Shown piece after piece: positions 27,516-36,706 of a stretch of DNA of 64,000 nucleotides. How positions within the stretch are numbered: position 1 is the stretch's first letter; every line of letters starts with the position of its first letter. The stretch comes from Bacillota bacterium (GTDB lineage: Bacteria; Bacillota; Clostridia; Lachnospirales; Lachnospiraceae): NCBI GenBank assembly GCA_023436225.1, contig JAEZKA010000010.1, positions 1 to 64,000 on the forward strand. Direction: 5' to 3'. The position numbers and the translations under genes are program-made. The notes beneath the pieces were generated by a model. That model ran no database searches and was not told where the DNA came from. It worked only from the letters and a program-made list of their open reading frames with translations.

Positions 27516-29057
27516 TTATCCTAATAGCCTCGCACCGAGGAAGGTTACTATTCCTACAATTACGATAAACAATACAAAGTATTTGATAGTCCCTTTCAGT
27601 AACACACTCTCTTTTCCCTGTAGGCCTACTGCTGCCACAGCAACCGCTATGCTCTGGGGAGATATCATCTTTGCTGTAATAGCTCCGGCTGTATTGGAGG
27701 CTGCGATCCATGATTGATTGAGGTTCAAGGCGATAGCAGTTTCCAGCTGCAGTCCTCCGAAGAGTACACTGGCTGAAGTACCGCTGCCGGTTACAAAGGT
27801 TCCAATCGTTCCGAGGAAAGGGGCAAATAAAGGATAGAAGGAACCGGTTACCGTAACAAAGATCAACGCAATTGAAGATATCATTCCGCTATAGCCCATC
27901 AGCTTTGCAGTTGCCATAATACAGACAATAATAACGATCGTTTTACTTAATTGAACAACTGTCTTTCCGAAAATCTTAACCATGCTTATGAAGCTTGCTC
28001 CCTGGAGCTTCCCGCCGATAAAGGCTGCCAGTATGATCCATACTCCGGGAGTAGCTAGCCAGGAGAAGGTATAAGGTGATGCATTTTCCCCGGAATAAAT
28101 GTTAACTGAGGTCTTAACCATTCTCAGCAGCTCATTGATCGGTGCTATCAGCTTGGAGGTTGCAAGTAATAGAATAAAAATCAGGATGAAGGGACTCCAC
28201 GCAACAAATGCCTGTTTGCTACTTACCTTTTCTCTATGCTTCGTATCTAATCGATACTGAGGCTCTATTTCTCCTTTTCCAAAGATCTTTGCTGCGATAA
28301 AGGTACCGAGCATAGAGAATACGGATCCGATTACTACCGAAAGCTCGGCTCCGAGGTATTTTGCCACAATAAACTCCGGGATCAAGAAGGATAATCCGGA
28401 TATTAAGGCTGTCATGGTCACTCCCTTGAAGGCCTTCTTCGATTTACCGGTTATGTATACCAAGATGAAAGGAGTAAGGAGGATAATCGGCGTAAGTATC
28501 ATAACTGTATTTGTTGATAATGCGAACACATCCAGACCGGTTATCTTGGATAATGTGGTAGTAGGGATACCGATTGAGCCAAAGGCAGTCGGTGAGGCAT
28601 TGGCAATTAAGCATACAATTGCTGCAAATACCGGGTCAAAGCCTAAACCCCATAGCATACTGGCAGGTATTGCAATTGCGGTTCCAAAACCGGCCATCCC
28701 TTCCATGAAGCCCCCAAAGCTCCATGCAATAAATAATACCAAAACTCTTTTATCCTTAGTAACACTTGCCAACATCTTCTTAATGACTTCCATATTACCG
28801 GTGGAAACACAGACATTATAAGTAAATATTGCAGCAATTATTACGATGATAATCGGCCATAGCGCTAACGCCGCTCCCTCTGCTACTGCTGTCACACTGT
28901 CAAACAGTGGCATTTTCCAGACAAACACAGCTAGAATATAGGCAATGAGCAATGCTATCATACAAGCTTTAAATCCGGGTATCTTCAAAGCAGTCAGTGC
29001 TACGATCAACCAGATAATCGGTAATAAAGCTAAAATAAATGCTATAGTCATATTCAT
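27516..29057 (-). CDS. lldP: L-lactate permease family transporter
   Basis: A polytopic membrane protein of 513 residues with about 12-14 helices, of the LctP/LldP family. GGFMEGMAGFGTAIAIPAS and IASNTAGAITAKMISPQSIA are characteristic. It imports lactate by proton symport. The start is set at 29057, after GGAGAGAATC; the longer frame from 29132 would run through the regulator's operator. It is the first gene of the lactate operon. Confidence 0.93.
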   Translation of the reverse strand: MNMTIAFILALLPIIWLIVALTALKIPGFKACMIALLIAYILAVFVWKMPLFDSVTAVAEGAALALWPIIIVIIAAIFTYNVCVSTGNMEVIKKMLASVTKDKRVLVLFIAWSFGGFMEGMAGFGTAIAIPASMLWGLGFDPVFAAIVCLIANASPTAFGSIGIPTTTLSKITGLDVFALSTNTVMILTPIILLTPFILVYITGKSKKAFKGVTMTALISGLSFLIPEFIVAKYLGAELSVVIGSVFSMLGTFIAAKIFGKGEIEPQYRLDTKHREKVSSKQAFVAWSPFILIFILLLATSKLIAPINELLRMVKTSVNIYSGENASPYTFSWLATPGVWIILAAFIGGKLQGASFISMVKIFGKTVVQLSKTIVIIVCIMATAKLMGYSGMISSIALIFVTVTGSFYPLFAPFLGTIGTFVTGSGTSASVLFGGLQLETAIALNLNQSWIAASNTAGAITAKMISPQSIAVAVAAVGLQGKESVLLKGTIKYFVLFIVIVGIVTFLGARLLG

Positions 29058-29120
29058 GATTCTCTCCATTCCAGCGCACCATGCGCGAACTTCATACGAT
29101 AGATAAGGTATTTCTTCAAA

Positions 29121-29131
29121 TGGTACTACCA
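29121..29131. promoter_or_regulatory. LldR/FadR-type operator, lldP-proximal
   Basis: The palindrome TGGTACTACCA, followed by AATTTT, matches the TGGTnnnACCA core recognised by FadR-subfamily GntR regulators such as LldR. It lies about 65 bases upstream of lldP. A partner lies at 29254. Confidence 0.7.
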
Positions 29132-29150
29132 ATTTTAATTGAAAAAGAAA

Positions 29151-29248
29151 GGTTGCATAACCGGGAGCTTAACCTCCTATGGTGGATGATTATATCTGCA
29201 GTCTAAAATCTTCCATCATATTGGTGTTAAGCTATAAGTCATGCAACC
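29151..29248. repeat. 98-bp inverted repeat between the two operators
   Basis: GGTTGCAT (29151) pairs with ATGCAACC (29241), and inside it AGCTTAA pairs with TTAAGCT. On the minus strand the structure is followed by TTTCTTTTT, so it could act as a terminator for the upstream gntR gene or as an attenuator in the lldP leader. A TATAAT box lies inside it on the minus strand. Confidence 0.6.
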
Positions 29249-29253
29249 AAAAT

Positions 29254-29264
29254 TGGTAGGACCA
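29254..29264. promoter_or_regulatory. LldR/FadR-type operator, distal
   Basis: TGGTAGGACCA preceded by AAAATT, in mirror arrangement to the site at 29121 (about 130 bases apart). Paired sites could allow looping by the dimeric regulator encoded next door. Confidence 0.7.
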
Positions 29265-29355
29265 GTTGTTGCTTTTATTATACTTTCCTTTCATTTCCCT
29301 GTCAACAAAAGTCATTTTTTTAACAATCTATGACATTGGAAATTGATGTTTTGTA

Positions 29356-30069
29356 CTATTTCATAATTCCTTTTGTACTGGCTCCAAGTTTTTCGTCAAT
29401 AATACCAAAGTGCTTATTAATAGCCTGTAAACCTATATTTTTATCTTTTTTGATTAAGCTTAGCATCATCTCATTATGGGCTTCAAAAAGAATCATTTTA
29501 CTATCGGGAGAATTCAAAATCTCTCTTCGCAGATCCACAATAAATTGATCAATTAAATCCGACAAGGCTTGAAGGATATCGGTAATCAGCCTGTTTCCAG
29601 AAGCTTTTGCTATGGTATAATGCAGCTTTTTATCTAAGGCGATATTATTCGTCTCCGTAGTATGTTCGAGCTCGGTAACGACTTGTAAGAGCTCCTTTAT
29701 CTGTTCCTCTGTAATGTTATCAATTGCAAGCATAAGAGCCTGCATCTCCAGTGCCCTTCTGAGCTGGCTGATCTGCTGATAAGTGATCTGATTGAGTAGA
29801 AACATCATGGACAAAGATTCTACCAAATTATACTCAAAATTTCCGGTGAGATAATTTCCGGCCCCCTGTTGACTGGAAATGATGCCCATAATATCCAGTG
29901 TCCTAATTGCCTCTCGAACAGAATTTCGACTAATCCCCAGTATTTGAGATAGCTCCCGTTCTGCAGGCAGTCTGCTACCCAAGGTCAGATTTCCCTCACG
30001 TATTTGAATCTTGATATAATCGATTACTTTTGTATAAGATTTTGGTTGTATCGCTTTCTCTTCTGCCAT
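29356..30069 (-). CDS. lldR: GntR-family regulator, FadR/LldR subfamily
   Basis: A 237-residue repressor. The N-terminal winged helix reads SRLPAERELSQILGISRNSV then REAIRTLDIMGII, and the helical C-terminal FCD effector domain follows. It is adjacent to the lactate operon and to two palindromes of the kind this subfamily binds, so it very likely senses lactate and controls lldP-etfBA-lctD. The ribosome binding site is weak. Confidence 0.88.
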   Translation of the reverse strand: MAEEKAIQPKSYTKVIDYIKIQIREGNLTLGSRLPAERELSQILGISRNSVREAIRTLDIMGIISSQQGAGNYLTGNFEYNLVESLSMMFLLNQITYQQISQLRRALEMQALMLAIDNITEEQIKELLQVVTELEHTTETNNIALDKKLHYTIAKASGNRLITDILQALSDLIDQFIVDLRREILNSPDSKMILFEAHNEMMLSLIKKDKNIGLQAINKHFGIIDEKLGASTKGIMK

Positions 30070-30094
30070 ATTTCCTGCCCTATTTTTCTTTATT

Positions 30095-30877
30095 TTATAA
30101 TGGTAACCATTCTAATACCCTTTGAATCTTTTCATCCCAGTATTTCCACTGGTGATCTCCGGAGGATTCCTCATAAGTGAGATCATATCCTAATTCCATC
30201 AACTTATTTTTAGCAGTAAGATTATGTGCATATAAGAAGTCCTCTGTCCCACACCATATATATATCTTAGGAAGAGGTTGTCCACTTTCCTTCAGCTTCA
30301 CGGCTGCTGACATCAGATCATCAGCTGAGTTGACCATCTCTTCATAAGAACCAAATATATTACGAAATACTCCGCTAGGATCGTTAATGGAATTCGACTT
30401 CAACTCTGCGGCCATATCCAGTGCACCGGAGAGAGAAGCCACCGCACCAAAAGTCTCCGGAGCACGGAGCCCTAGCTTAAGTGCTCCATAACCACCCATG
30501 GAAAGTCCTGCCGCAAAGGTATCCTCCCTTCGATCAGACATATTCGGAAATAATTCCCTACAAATTTTAGGAAGCTCCTGCGAGATAAAGGTCCAATACT
30601 TTAAACCATATTTCATATCGGTATAAAAGCTCAGATGAACGGTAGGCATCACCACAGCGATACCAAGCTCACTGACATAGCGTTCAATTGAAGTTCTTCG
30701 CTGCCATATTGTATGGTCATCACTCATTCCATGAAGCAGATATAGAACAGGGTATTTCCCATCCCTTCGATTCCCCTTCATGCCTATCTGCCCATTCGTA
30801 CTCTGAGGCAGGATAACATCCATATTCATACTCAATCCTAATACTTCCGAAAAAAAGTTAACATGTAATAGGGCCAT
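30095..30877 (-). CDS. Esterase D/tributyrin-esterase family hydrolase
   Basis: A 260-residue alpha/beta hydrolase. YLLHGMSDDHTIWQRR gives the oxyanion region, GLSMGGYGALKLG the nucleophile Ser, and SSGDHQWKYWDEKI the catalytic His. This matches the esterase D/EstA group that acts on short acyl esters. The start at 30877 has AAGGAG nine bases upstream; the longer frame from 30907 is not supported. It precedes the gntR gene by 25 bases and may share its transcript. Confidence 0.88.
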   Translation of the reverse strand: MALLHVNFFSEVLGLSMNMDVILPQSTNGQIGMKGNRRDGKYPVLYLLHGMSDDHTIWQRRTSIERYVSELGIAVVMPTVHLSFYTDMKYGLKYWTFISQELPKICRELFPNMSDRREDTFAAGLSMGGYGALKLGLRAPETFGAVASLSGALDMAAELKSNSINDPSGVFRNIFGSYEEMVNSADDLMSAAVKLKESGQPLPKIYIWCGTEDFLYAHNLTAKNKLMELGYDLTYEESSGDHQWKYWDEKIQRVLEWLPL

Positions 30878-31073
30878 ATATATTATCTCCTTATGTATTT
30901 TTATCATAGGATTTCTTTAATAGGTTCATTATAAATGATTTCGCGAGAAAATACGAGGCTGTATATAATAAATTTCACCTAGACGTTACTGTTCTATCCC
31001 TAACCGGTAATATGGCAAAATGAATTTAAAATAGGTGTCCTAAATTAGTTTCTTATCATACAATTGCTTGTAT

Positions 31074-31101
31074 TTGACAATATTACATATTGTGTTATAA
31101 T
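31074..31101 (+). promoter_or_regulatory. Sigma-A promoter of the corA-like gene
   Basis: TTGACA (31074-31079) and TATAAT (31096-31101) with a 16-base spacer, both perfect consensus, about 60 bases before the start codon. Confidence 0.8.
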
Positions 31102-31163
31102 TTTCTGGAAATAGCGCGTAATCATGTTTGTAAAAATAATGATGCTTGAAAGGAGAAGCTACT

Positions 31164-32099
31164 GTGTACTATCAAATTCAGGATGAGATAACAAAAATCG
31201 AATGCAAGCATATTAATCCGGATATTTTAACGGTAGGCATAATTCCTCTAAAGGATTTGGAGTCCTGCTACGAGCAGTTTGGTTTCTCGTACCTGACGGT
31301 ATCAGAATGTCAGAATGATGATCAGCATCTCCACGGCACTTTAAGCTCTTATTATGACTATCTCTTCGGTGTCATTATCGGTATTAATCCTGGTCAGATT
31401 GTAAAGGTTCAAGATCGAATTGGAATCTATATCAAAAGAAATCTACTTCTAATCGTGGTTATTGAGGATCGTGACGAAAGCACTAAGATGAAGCTTTTGG
31501 AGCTTTTGGAGCATCTAAATCTGTCCCGAATGTCCTTAGAGCGGCTGATTTTCGGGTTTCTGGAGCGTTTTATCAATCAGGACTACACACTGCTTGTCGA
31601 TATCGAAGCTGAAATCAGTGCTCACGAAGATAAAATTAATGAGCGTGAGCTAGATCAGGATTTTAACCATCAAATCACCGATATCAGAAAGAGACTTATC
31701 TTGCTAGATAACTATTATCAGCAGTTTATTGCAATCGGCGAAGAATTGGAGGAAAATACCTCAAATATCTTTTCGGATGAGAATTTACATTTCTTCCGCA
31801 TCTTTGCCGACCGTGCAAATCGCTTAAGTAATAATACCAGAATGCTTCAGGAATATAGTGTTCATGTAAGAGAAGCATATCATGCCCAATTAGAATATGA
31901 TCTTAATCGAATCATGAAAATATTTACTGTAGTGACCACCATATTTCTCCCCTTGACTCTGATCGTCGGCTGGTATGGCATGAACTTCACTACTATGCCT
32001 GAGATTACCTGGCGGTACGGGTATCTCTATGTTATCCTGCTTAGCATAATAATAGCCATTATCTGTCTTATTTTCTTTCGAAAGAAAAAATTCATGTAA
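31164..32099 (+). CDS. corA: CorA-family divalent cation transporter
   Basis: A 311-residue protein: a cytoplasmic alpha/beta and helical domain, then two C-terminal membrane helices joined by the signature GWYGMNF (the GMN selectivity loop). CorA channels take up Mg2+ or Co2+. The start is a GTG at 31164, eight bases after AAAGGAG; an upstream TTG at 31146 overlaps that ribosome binding site and is not credible. The tail FFRKKK is usual. Confidence 0.92.
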   Translation: MYYQIQDEITKIECKHINPDILTVGIIPLKDLESCYEQFGFSYLTVSECQNDDQHLHGTLSSYYDYLFGVIIGINPGQIVKVQDRIGIYIKRNLLLIVVIEDRDESTKMKLLELLEHLNLSRMSLERLIFGFLERFINQDYTLLVDIEAEISAHEDKINERELDQDFNHQITDIRKRLILLDNYYQQFIAIGEELEENTSNIFSDENLHFFRIFADRANRLSNNTRMLQEYSVHVREAYHAQLEYDLNRIMKIFTVVTTIFLPLTLIVGWYGMNFTTMPEITWRYGYLYVILLSIIIAIICLIFFRKKKFM

Positions 32100-32171
32100 A
32101 GACCTACAAGAGACAACACTCCATAGGCAAGTGCAGTCCTTCTTCGCAGGACACACAACACACATAAAAAC

Positions 32172-32207
32172 AAGCCCCGGTACAACCTTGACAGTGAACC
32201 GGGGCTT
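32172..32207. terminator. Bidirectional terminator
   Basis: AAGCCCCGGT pairs with ACCGGGGCTT over a 16-base loop, between convergent genes; A-rich on one side (minus-strand T run) and T-rich on the other. Confidence 0.8.
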
Positions 32208-32222
32208 CCTATTGTTCTTCTA

Positions 32223-32864
32223 TTACAGCTTCATATAACCATTGCCTCCAACGATTGCTTCCAGCCTCTGCTTCGCTTTACACATAGGACATTCACCGAT
32301 CACGTAGCTTCTGTAATCCGGGATATCCTTCGCTGTAAAAATGGAATGAACCGGGATCTGATCAATATTACTGACTGCGCTAAATATTGCACTGATACCA
32401 CGAATGATACCGCCGTAATACTGGATACAATCCAGGCTTCTTCTCAGGGTATCTCCTGTCGTTGCGGATGCTGCAAGTAAGAGAATATTCTTACTATAGA
32501 CAGCCGGTTGATTGTTATTGCGAAAGATCATCTGTCCGTTGGTATTAAACTCTGGTGTAATGACGTAGATAGTCTGGTGAGTATTCATAGAGCGAAAACC
32601 GGCACCGGATAATTCCTGCGCAAGAAAAGTACCGACGACCTCGCAGTCATCCAGGCAAACGATGGTATCTACTACTGTGCTGTTCACGTATTGCTTTGCC
32701 AGAATTCTCGCTGCCTCTGCTGCTTCACTGATACGGGTCTTCATCGAAGTTAGGTCAATATACTGACTAATGTGGGAGTTACTGGTAGCAAAATGCCCCG
32801 GAATAATCTTCATCGCGAGCTTCTTGTTCATAGGTGCGTAAATCTTAATTGCTCTACTTTCCAT
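32223..32864 (-). CDS. Phosphoribosyltransferase-like protein
   Basis: A 213-residue protein with a PRTase-like core: VDTIVCLDDCEVVGTFLA and the stretch NILLLAASATTGDTLRRS in place of the usual PRPP-binding loop. The C-terminus has CPMCKAKQRLEA, a possible metal site. It resembles orotate phosphoribosyltransferase relatives, but the PRPP loop is atypical, so activity on orotate is not certain. The start follows GGGGG. Confidence 0.65.
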   Translation of the reverse strand: MESRAIKIYAPMNKKLAMKIIPGHFATSNSHISQYIDLTSMKTRISEAAEAARILAKQYVNSTVVDTIVCLDDCEVVGTFLAQELSGAGFRSMNTHQTIYVITPEFNTNGQMIFRNNNQPAVYSKNILLLAASATTGDTLRRSLDCIQYYGGIIRGISAIFSAVSNIDQIPVHSIFTAKDIPDYRSYVIGECPMCKAKQRLEAIVGGNGYMKL

Positions 32865-33019
32865 AGAATTACCCCCTTCGTATAGACAACTACATTAATG
32901 GCGCCAATTCCTTGCAAATTTCTCTATTCGCAATAATATTATATTCCATATTTTAACATCTATCAAGGTGTCTTATATTAAATTTCCTATCATCAACCTT
33001 AATAAGACCAAATTGTTGT

Positions 33020-33361
33020 CTATTCCCAGCCTTGCCATACCTCAGGCTGATAGCCAACCGTCGCCTTCTTTCCGTTTCTTACAATTGGCGTACGAAACAG
33101 CTTCGGATTCTCAAGAAGCTTGTTCTCCTTATCCTCCGGGGAGAGGTACTGTAGCAGTGCCAGCAGATCCTTGTCCTTAGAAGCCGTATCGATCAACCGA
33201 TCAATGCCTCCGACTGCCTGTTTTATATTGCTGAACTCGCCTTTACTCATACCGAACTTACTTAAATCGATGGATTGAAATTTGATCCCCCTCTCCTTAA
33301 AATACCGCTCTGCCTTCTTGGTATCAAAGCATTTACCTGACCCAAAAATTTGAATATTCAT
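33020..33361 (-). CDS. ArsC/Spx-family protein
   Basis: A 113-residue thioredoxin-like protein. FGSGKCFDTKKAERYFKERG has a single Cys in place of the Spx CXXC, and LFRTPIVRNGKKATVGYQPE matches the ArsC-fold cis-Pro and C-terminal region. It may be a YffB-like reductase or Spx-like regulator; no arsenic gene is nearby. The start at 33361 follows GGAG; a 23-codon longer frame is unsupported. Confidence 0.82.
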   Translation of the reverse strand: MNIQIFGSGKCFDTKKAERYFKERGIKFQSIDLSKFGMSKGEFSNIKQAVGGIDRLIDTASKDKDLLALLQYLSPEDKENKLLENPKLFRTPIVRNGKKATVGYQPEVWQGWE

Positions 33362-33480
33362 AACATTCTCCATTCTTTTATGACCATTCTTTATTAAGCC
33401 CTTGATAAGTACAGGCTCAAAGATATGCAATCCCTTTAATTTACTATGTAGTTTTCCTGATTTGTCTGCTTAATCATCGT

Positions 33481-34374
33481 TTATGCATGAGAAAGAATAG
33501 GTAGTCTTCCTTTCTCAACAAAATTAGCCCCCTTCACGAAGAAGGTCGTATCATGCTCCTGTAATAAATCACAATCGAAGGAAGCTGAATTCTTCGGTGT
33601 AAAGCCTAGTAAGACCTTTCTATTATCACAATCTAACAGGGAGGCTATCACCTCATCCAAATCAAAATCCCCTGCACAATAGATATCGTCCACCAGCATA
33701 ATATCCTCCTCGTATTCCACTACTGCTACCAAGTCCAGCTCCTCACAATAATAGCAGCATTCAGCCAGAGGTCCCGTAAGATAGAACATACAAAGATATG
33801 GATTATTGACCATGGAATATTTTGATAATTGCCTTGTATTGCTGACTAAGCGAAGCAGCAGCTGTCCATCCTTTGAATCGGTACCATCCAGCTTTTGGAA
33901 AGCATGACTCATAATCTTGGTATACTGCTTCGAATAGACGTATTCCTGAGCCTGTATAAAGCCAAACTTAGGATAGAACTGTCTTACTGTTGCATTGGCG
34001 AAAAGATACATCAAATCCACCTTACTATTATATTCCTCCATAATAATATCAAACAAAACTCTGCTAAGACCTTTATTACGATATTCAGGGTCTGTCATTA
34101 CCGTACCAATCTGAAGTGTTCGATAAACCCTTCCCTCCGTAATAAATTCTATCGGATTTACACTTACATTAGCCACAACACGGTTCTTATGTACCAAAGA
34201 ATATGGTCTATATCGATCCGTCCATAGGTGTTGCTGATACCAACCTTCAAAATCAAAACCAAAGGTCATACTGGTCAACTGGTTTAATCCGCTCCGTAAT
34301 TCTTCATTTTCTTGATATTGCTTGACAAATAAATACTCCTCTTCTCCAATTATAACCTGTGTCATAGTGTTCAT
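33481..34374 (-). CDS. GNAT acetyltransferase, Eis-like
   Basis: A 297-residue protein whose first 150 residues form a GNAT domain: QIGTVMTDPEYRNKGLSRVL is the acetyl-CoA-binding motif A. The second half resembles the extra domain of Eis-type acetyltransferases. The substrate is unknown. The start follows AGGAGG. Confidence 0.8.
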   Translation of the reverse strand: MNTMTQVIIGEEEYLFVKQYQENEELRSGLNQLTSMTFGFDFEGWYQQHLWTDRYRPYSLVHKNRVVANVSVNPIEFITEGRVYRTLQIGTVMTDPEYRNKGLSRVLFDIIMEEYNSKVDLMYLFANATVRQFYPKFGFIQAQEYVYSKQYTKIMSHAFQKLDGTDSKDGQLLLRLVSNTRQLSKYSMVNNPYLCMFYLTGPLAECCYYCEELDLVAVVEYEEDIMLVDDIYCAGDFDLDEVIASLLDCDNRKVLLGFTPKNSASFDCDLLQEHDTTFFVKGANFVEKGRLPILSHA

Positions 34375-34776
34375 AATACTCCTCCTGATGTAATCTTATT
34401 AATTCAAACCCCTAAGCTTTCCATAATTATACCATAAAACGAGAAAACGGTATACATACCAGAAGGGCTGTTAAAAACCTACTTAGCGTCAAACTTAATC
34501 ATAATATAACGTAAAAGAAGTAATAACGATTAGGTGTATCCGCTAATGCATTCTGACAGAAAGGACGATGGCTTTCAAATGCTCAAATCAGACTGACATA
34601 TGCATTACTATATCAGGACTGATACGAACATCAAGCCGGTATCCAGGCGTCGGAAGCATGTAGATATCCTGCATCGATATTACTTCATTACTACTTCTAC
34701 TTTATCACTACTTCTACTTCATCGTTATCCGCTAAAGTTATCCGCTATATAATTTTGTCGCAGCCCATAAGCTTAT
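34375..34776. other. Gene-free stretch
   Basis: About 400 bases without a credible gene on either strand. It includes a short low-complexity run of ACTTCTACTT units near 34685-34725. No clear promoter or terminator was identified. Confidence 0.5.
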
Positions 34777-35046
34777 CTATTTTAGTTTATTACGGAACAG
34801 ATTGACCAGTGATAATAATATAACAGAACCTACGATTGAGATGATAAAGCTCCATAGATTAAGTCCAGTTGCAGGACCTAATCCAAAAATACCGGCCAGC
34901 CAGCCTCCGATAAAGGCTCCTATAATACCAACAATCAGATTCCATCCAATTCCCATTCTTGCATCGTTTCCAGTTATTTTACTGGCAATCCAGCCGGATA
35001 AGCCTCCAAGTATCAGCCAGACTATGAGATTGCTAATTTCAGGCAT
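34777..35046 (-). CDS. GlsB/YeaQ/YmgE-family membrane stress protein
   Basis: An 89-residue hydrophobic protein with three helices and the motifs IVWLILGGLSGWIASKITG and IVGIIGAFIGGWLAGIFG, typical of transglycosylase-associated (PF04226) proteins. They are induced by envelope or general stress; the molecular role is unknown. GGAGG precedes the start. It pairs with a CsbD-like gene. Confidence 0.9.
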   Translation of the reverse strand: MPEISNLIVWLILGGLSGWIASKITGNDARMGIGWNLIVGIIGAFIGGWLAGIFGLGPATGLNLWSFIISIVGSVILLSLVNLFRNKLK

Positions 35047-35063
35047 ATAAATCCTCCCTTCCT

Positions 35064-35285
35064 CTAGTTATGATTGTTATTTTGATCCGGTTTGGTCTGT
35101 TCAATAACCTGGTTTGCTTTCTCAGCCATTTCTCCCTTTATTTTTTCCATCCCTTCACCTATCTTGGATTGAAACGACTGTAGCTTTCCGTTCAATTCAA
35201 GCTTGTCACTATTTATCATCTTGCCTGTGGTTTCTTTCATCTTGCCCACAACATTATCCTTTGTATTCTTCAACTTATCAATCAA
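35064..35285 (-). CDS. CsbD-family stress protein
   Basis: A small, hydrophilic, lysine- and glutamate-rich helical protein of 73 residues (DKLKNTKDNVVGKMKETTGK), as in CsbD. The start is placed at a TTG at 35285 with GGAGG eight bases upstream; the GTG at 35294 lies inside that site. It stands 17 bases before the GlsB-like gene, so the two are probably co-transcribed stress genes. Confidence 0.78.
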   Translation of the reverse strand: MIDKLKNTKDNVVGKMKETTGKMINSDKLELNGKLQSFQSKIGEGMEKIKGEMAEKANQVIEQTKPDQNNNHN

Positions 35286-35442
35286 GCTATACACCTCCAG
35301 TGTATCTGTATAAATTGCGCATTATTATGCGTCCAAACTAGTTTGTGTAAGCATATTGAAAAGTATGCGCCAGAAAATGTAAAAAATTAGAACAGCTTAA
35401 TCATGCACCTTACATCATGTAACAGCCATAATCTCAAGTATG

Positions 35443-36384
35443 TTAAATTGGTAATTGCGAATTTAGCTCCCTTACCATCCTGACATATCGATTTTGGCAT
35501 CGCTTCTTGCGTCCGCTTTCAATATCCTTCAGGCAGGGCCTAAGAAAGCTATTCCATATCCTACGATATCTCTCCTCGCTATCCGTCTGCATATTAAGAT
35601 AAGTTACAATTCTTGGCGCTGTACGGTAATACTCCTCAACCAGCTTCTGTCCTGCTTCACTTTTTAGTAGATACTGATCACGAAATTCCCGAAATTTCTC
35701 TAATTCATAACAATCCTCCGACTTATTCAGAGAGTCGCAGACTGCGGAAGTAATAAAGCAGAAGCCCTTTCTCATAAACCCGGAAGCCAGCTCCTCATAA
35801 TTCGCTTTTTTGAATTCACTCTTTGGATATCTCTTCTTCCAGTCCCCCATGATACGATCCGCCAAAGCATCGCTTATCTCAAGCTTTAGATAGTCCAGCA
35901 TCGGAATCAGATACACAGCCAGGAAGAAGCGGTTCTGATCAATCAGTATCGCTTCTGACTTCTTAAACAAGATCCCTTTTTCCGCTTCGATATTCTTCTC
36001 TATCGTACCCATCACCTTCCCAGAGATTTCGACGATCACCTTGCTGTGATACTCCGTCGATAACCTGGCATACCGATTTACCGGTAATAATATCGCTTCT
36101 GCTTGTTTGGCATAATCAAGAAAGCTTGGTTGGTAGCCCTCCTTAGTGAATTTAAGCAGCAACGCTTCATAATTTGCTAATAATAAATCAATCCGATCTA
36201 AAGCCTCCTGATAAGCCGCTTCTATCACTCCCAAATCTTCTGACAATACCTCTGTCCCAGGCTGCTCATCTATATTAAAGTGCTCACCGCAATACATGCA
36301 GATGCATTCTGATAAATCTGCCGGTACCGGAAGCTCTTTATGACATTTGGGACAATTTCTCATGATATAATCCATAATGACCAT
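35443..36384 (-). CDS. Zinc-ribbon protein with CFI-box C-terminal domain
   Basis: A 313-residue protein of unknown function. The N-terminus has a zinc ribbon, CPKCHKELPVP and CICMYCGEHF. The middle is helical. The C-terminal segment contains FCFITSAVCDSLNKSEDCYE followed by LEKFREFRDQYLL, a recurrent CFI-box module. The exact start is unclear among several ATGs between 36360 and 36384. Confidence 0.65.
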   Translation of the reverse strand: MVIMDYIMRNCPKCHKELPVPADLSECICMYCGEHFNIDEQPGTEVLSEDLGVIEAAYQEALDRIDLLLANYEALLLKFTKEGYQPSFLDYAKQAEAILLPVNRYARLSTEYHSKVIVEISGKVMGTIEKNIEAEKGILFKKSEAILIDQNRFFLAVYLIPMLDYLKLEISDALADRIMGDWKKRYPKSEFKKANYEELASGFMRKGFCFITSAVCDSLNKSEDCYELEKFREFRDQYLLKSEAGQKLVEEYYRTAPRIVTYLNMQTDSEERYRRIWNSFLRPCLKDIESGRKKRCQNRYVRMVRELNSQLPI

Positions 36385-36444
36385 GCCTTTCTGAAATGAT
36401 CAAACTTTATGCAAGCGTGATCTACCCTATCCTATCATCCATAC

Positions 36445-36637
36445 TGTAGCCTGTACTTGTAGTTTCTAGCTTGTAGCCTGTAGACTGTATCTTGTAACTT
36501 GTAGTCTGTAGCCTGTAGCTTCTAGCCTGTAGTTTATAGCCTGTAGTTTATAGCCTGTAGTTTGTAGCCTGTAGCTTAGCTTGTAGCTTCTAGCCTGTAG
36601 CTCAACTTGTAGCTTGTAGCTTGTAGCTTGTAGCTTC
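36445..36637. repeat. Degenerate TGTAGC/TGTAGT tandem repeat
   Basis: About 190 bases built from imperfect units such as TGTAGCCTGTAG, CTTGTAGC and TTCTAGCC, with a period near 7-14 bases. No reading frame is preserved. It lies between the zinc-ribbon gene and the AraC gene. Confidence 0.8.
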
Positions 36638-36706
36638 AGTTTAGTTCAATCAGGAAAGGTTGTCAATCCATAGGCCGGATTGCTCCCCTTCGTTGGCTAC
36701 CGGTAT

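Noticed and set aside
27469..27711. Minus-strand frame overlapping the end of the lactate permease gene
   Set aside because: It is in another frame of a conserved membrane protein and has no domain features.
36445..36637. CRISPR array in the TGTAGC repeat region
   Set aside because: Units are 7-14 bases, irregular and without unique spacers of constant length, and no cas gene is present.
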